NCBI GenBank assembly: GCA_027482985.1
Contig: JAIXVO010000618.1
Coordinates: forward strand, 1 to 14,746
From: Cyanobacteriota bacterium
Lineage (GTDB): Bacteria > Cyanobacteriota > Cyanobacteriia > Leptolyngbyales > Leptolyngbyaceae
Direction of reading: 5' to 3'
DNA: 14,746 bases
The position numbers and the translations under genes are program-made. Within the stretch, counting starts at the first letter, position 1; every line of letters begins with the position of its first letter. This document shows positions 14,460 to 14,746 of this stretch, in pieces. The notes under the pieces are model-generated. The model did no database searches. It was not told the DNA's origin and worked only from the letters and a program-made list of their open reading frames with translations.

Positions 14460-14746
14460 CTAGACGCGACGACGCTTGGGGGGACGGCAACCATTGTGGG
14501 GAATCGGTGTGACATCCCGAATCAAGGTAATTTCCAAACCCGCACCCTGGAGGGCACGAATCGCTGTTTCCCGACCAGCGCCGGGACCGCTCACCATCAC
14601 TTCAATCTGCCGCATACCCTGATCAGATGCCCGCCGCGCCGCATTTTCAGCCGCCGTTTGAGCCGCAAAGGGAGTCCCCTTCTTGGCTCCTTTGAAGCCG
14701 CTGGAGCCAGCCGATGCCCAGGAAATCACTTCCCCGTTGGTATCGG
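14460..14746 (-). CDS. rpsK: 30S ribosomal protein S11 (5' end cut by window edge)
   Basis: Ninety-four C-terminal residues are present. The frame reads [19 protein letters not shown] at the edge, so it continues beyond the window; a GTG at 14729 inside it (the Val of GEVISW) is not the start. Diagnostic blocks are [32 protein letters not shown], and the terminal [18 protein letters not shown], which reaches the platform of the 30S subunit. It leads rpoA by 128 bases on the same strand. I saw no convincing internal promoter in that gap, so rpoA is probably read through from it. Confidence 0.97.
   Translation of the reverse strand, partial: DTNGEVISWASAGSSGFKGAKKGTPFAAQTAAENAARRASDQGMRQIEVMVSGPGAGRETAIRALQGAGLEITLIRDVTPIPHNGCRPPKRRRV

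Overview
The window comes from a cyanobacterium, probably a filamentous or Leptolyngbya-like one of moderately high GC. Three things point this way. The octamer GCGATCGC (HIP1) occurs about 27 times by hand count, where about 0.2 would be expected by chance. There is a gene for the S4-domain protein named for photosystem II. The ribosomal genes follow the order rpsK-rpoA-rplQ-truA-rplM-rpsI-rpmE-prfA, typical of cyanobacteria. I cannot name a species.

The layout has three blocks. Block 1 (1-5352) is all on the minus strand. Read in the direction of transcription it holds a DUF937 protein with an EF-hand-like loop, a repeat-rich spacer, a glutaredoxin (grxC), glutathione synthetase (gshB), an MscS-type channel fused to a cyclic-nucleotide-binding domain, a small leftover of a DUF2887/Rpn-type nuclease gene, and the first two thirds of an ABC exporter that runs off the left edge. 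Block 2 (5601-8821) is on the plus strand: an endonuclease III-like glycosylase, a 230-base inverted-repeat spacer built from heptamers, a membrane-anchored S-layer-homology protein, a Nudix hydrolase, thiS, and an unrecognised 94-residue protein. Block 3 (8874-14746) is again on the minus strand. It is the distal part of the ribosomal protein/RNA polymerase alpha superoperon, ending in prfA and the S4-domain gene.

The clearest working links are these. Glutaredoxin and glutathione synthetase form a glutathione redox pair. Block 3 is a translation/transcription operon with very short gaps and a one-base stop/start overlap between rplM and rpsI. Block 2 is a looser run of stress, repair and metabolic genes; only the Nudix-thiS pair (16-base gap) looks tightly coupled.

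Most of the window is ordinary housekeeping sequence and I found no convincing new multi-gene system. The most unusual material lies between genes: an inverted pair of 25-base REP-like palindromes flanking grxC, a nested inverted repeat upstream of it, and the long heptamer inverted repeat with an 89% pyrimidine tract between the glycosylase and SLH genes. Among proteins, the MscS-cNMP fusion, the altered DNA-contact motif of the glycosylase, and the EF-hand-like tail on the DUF937 protein deserve a second look.
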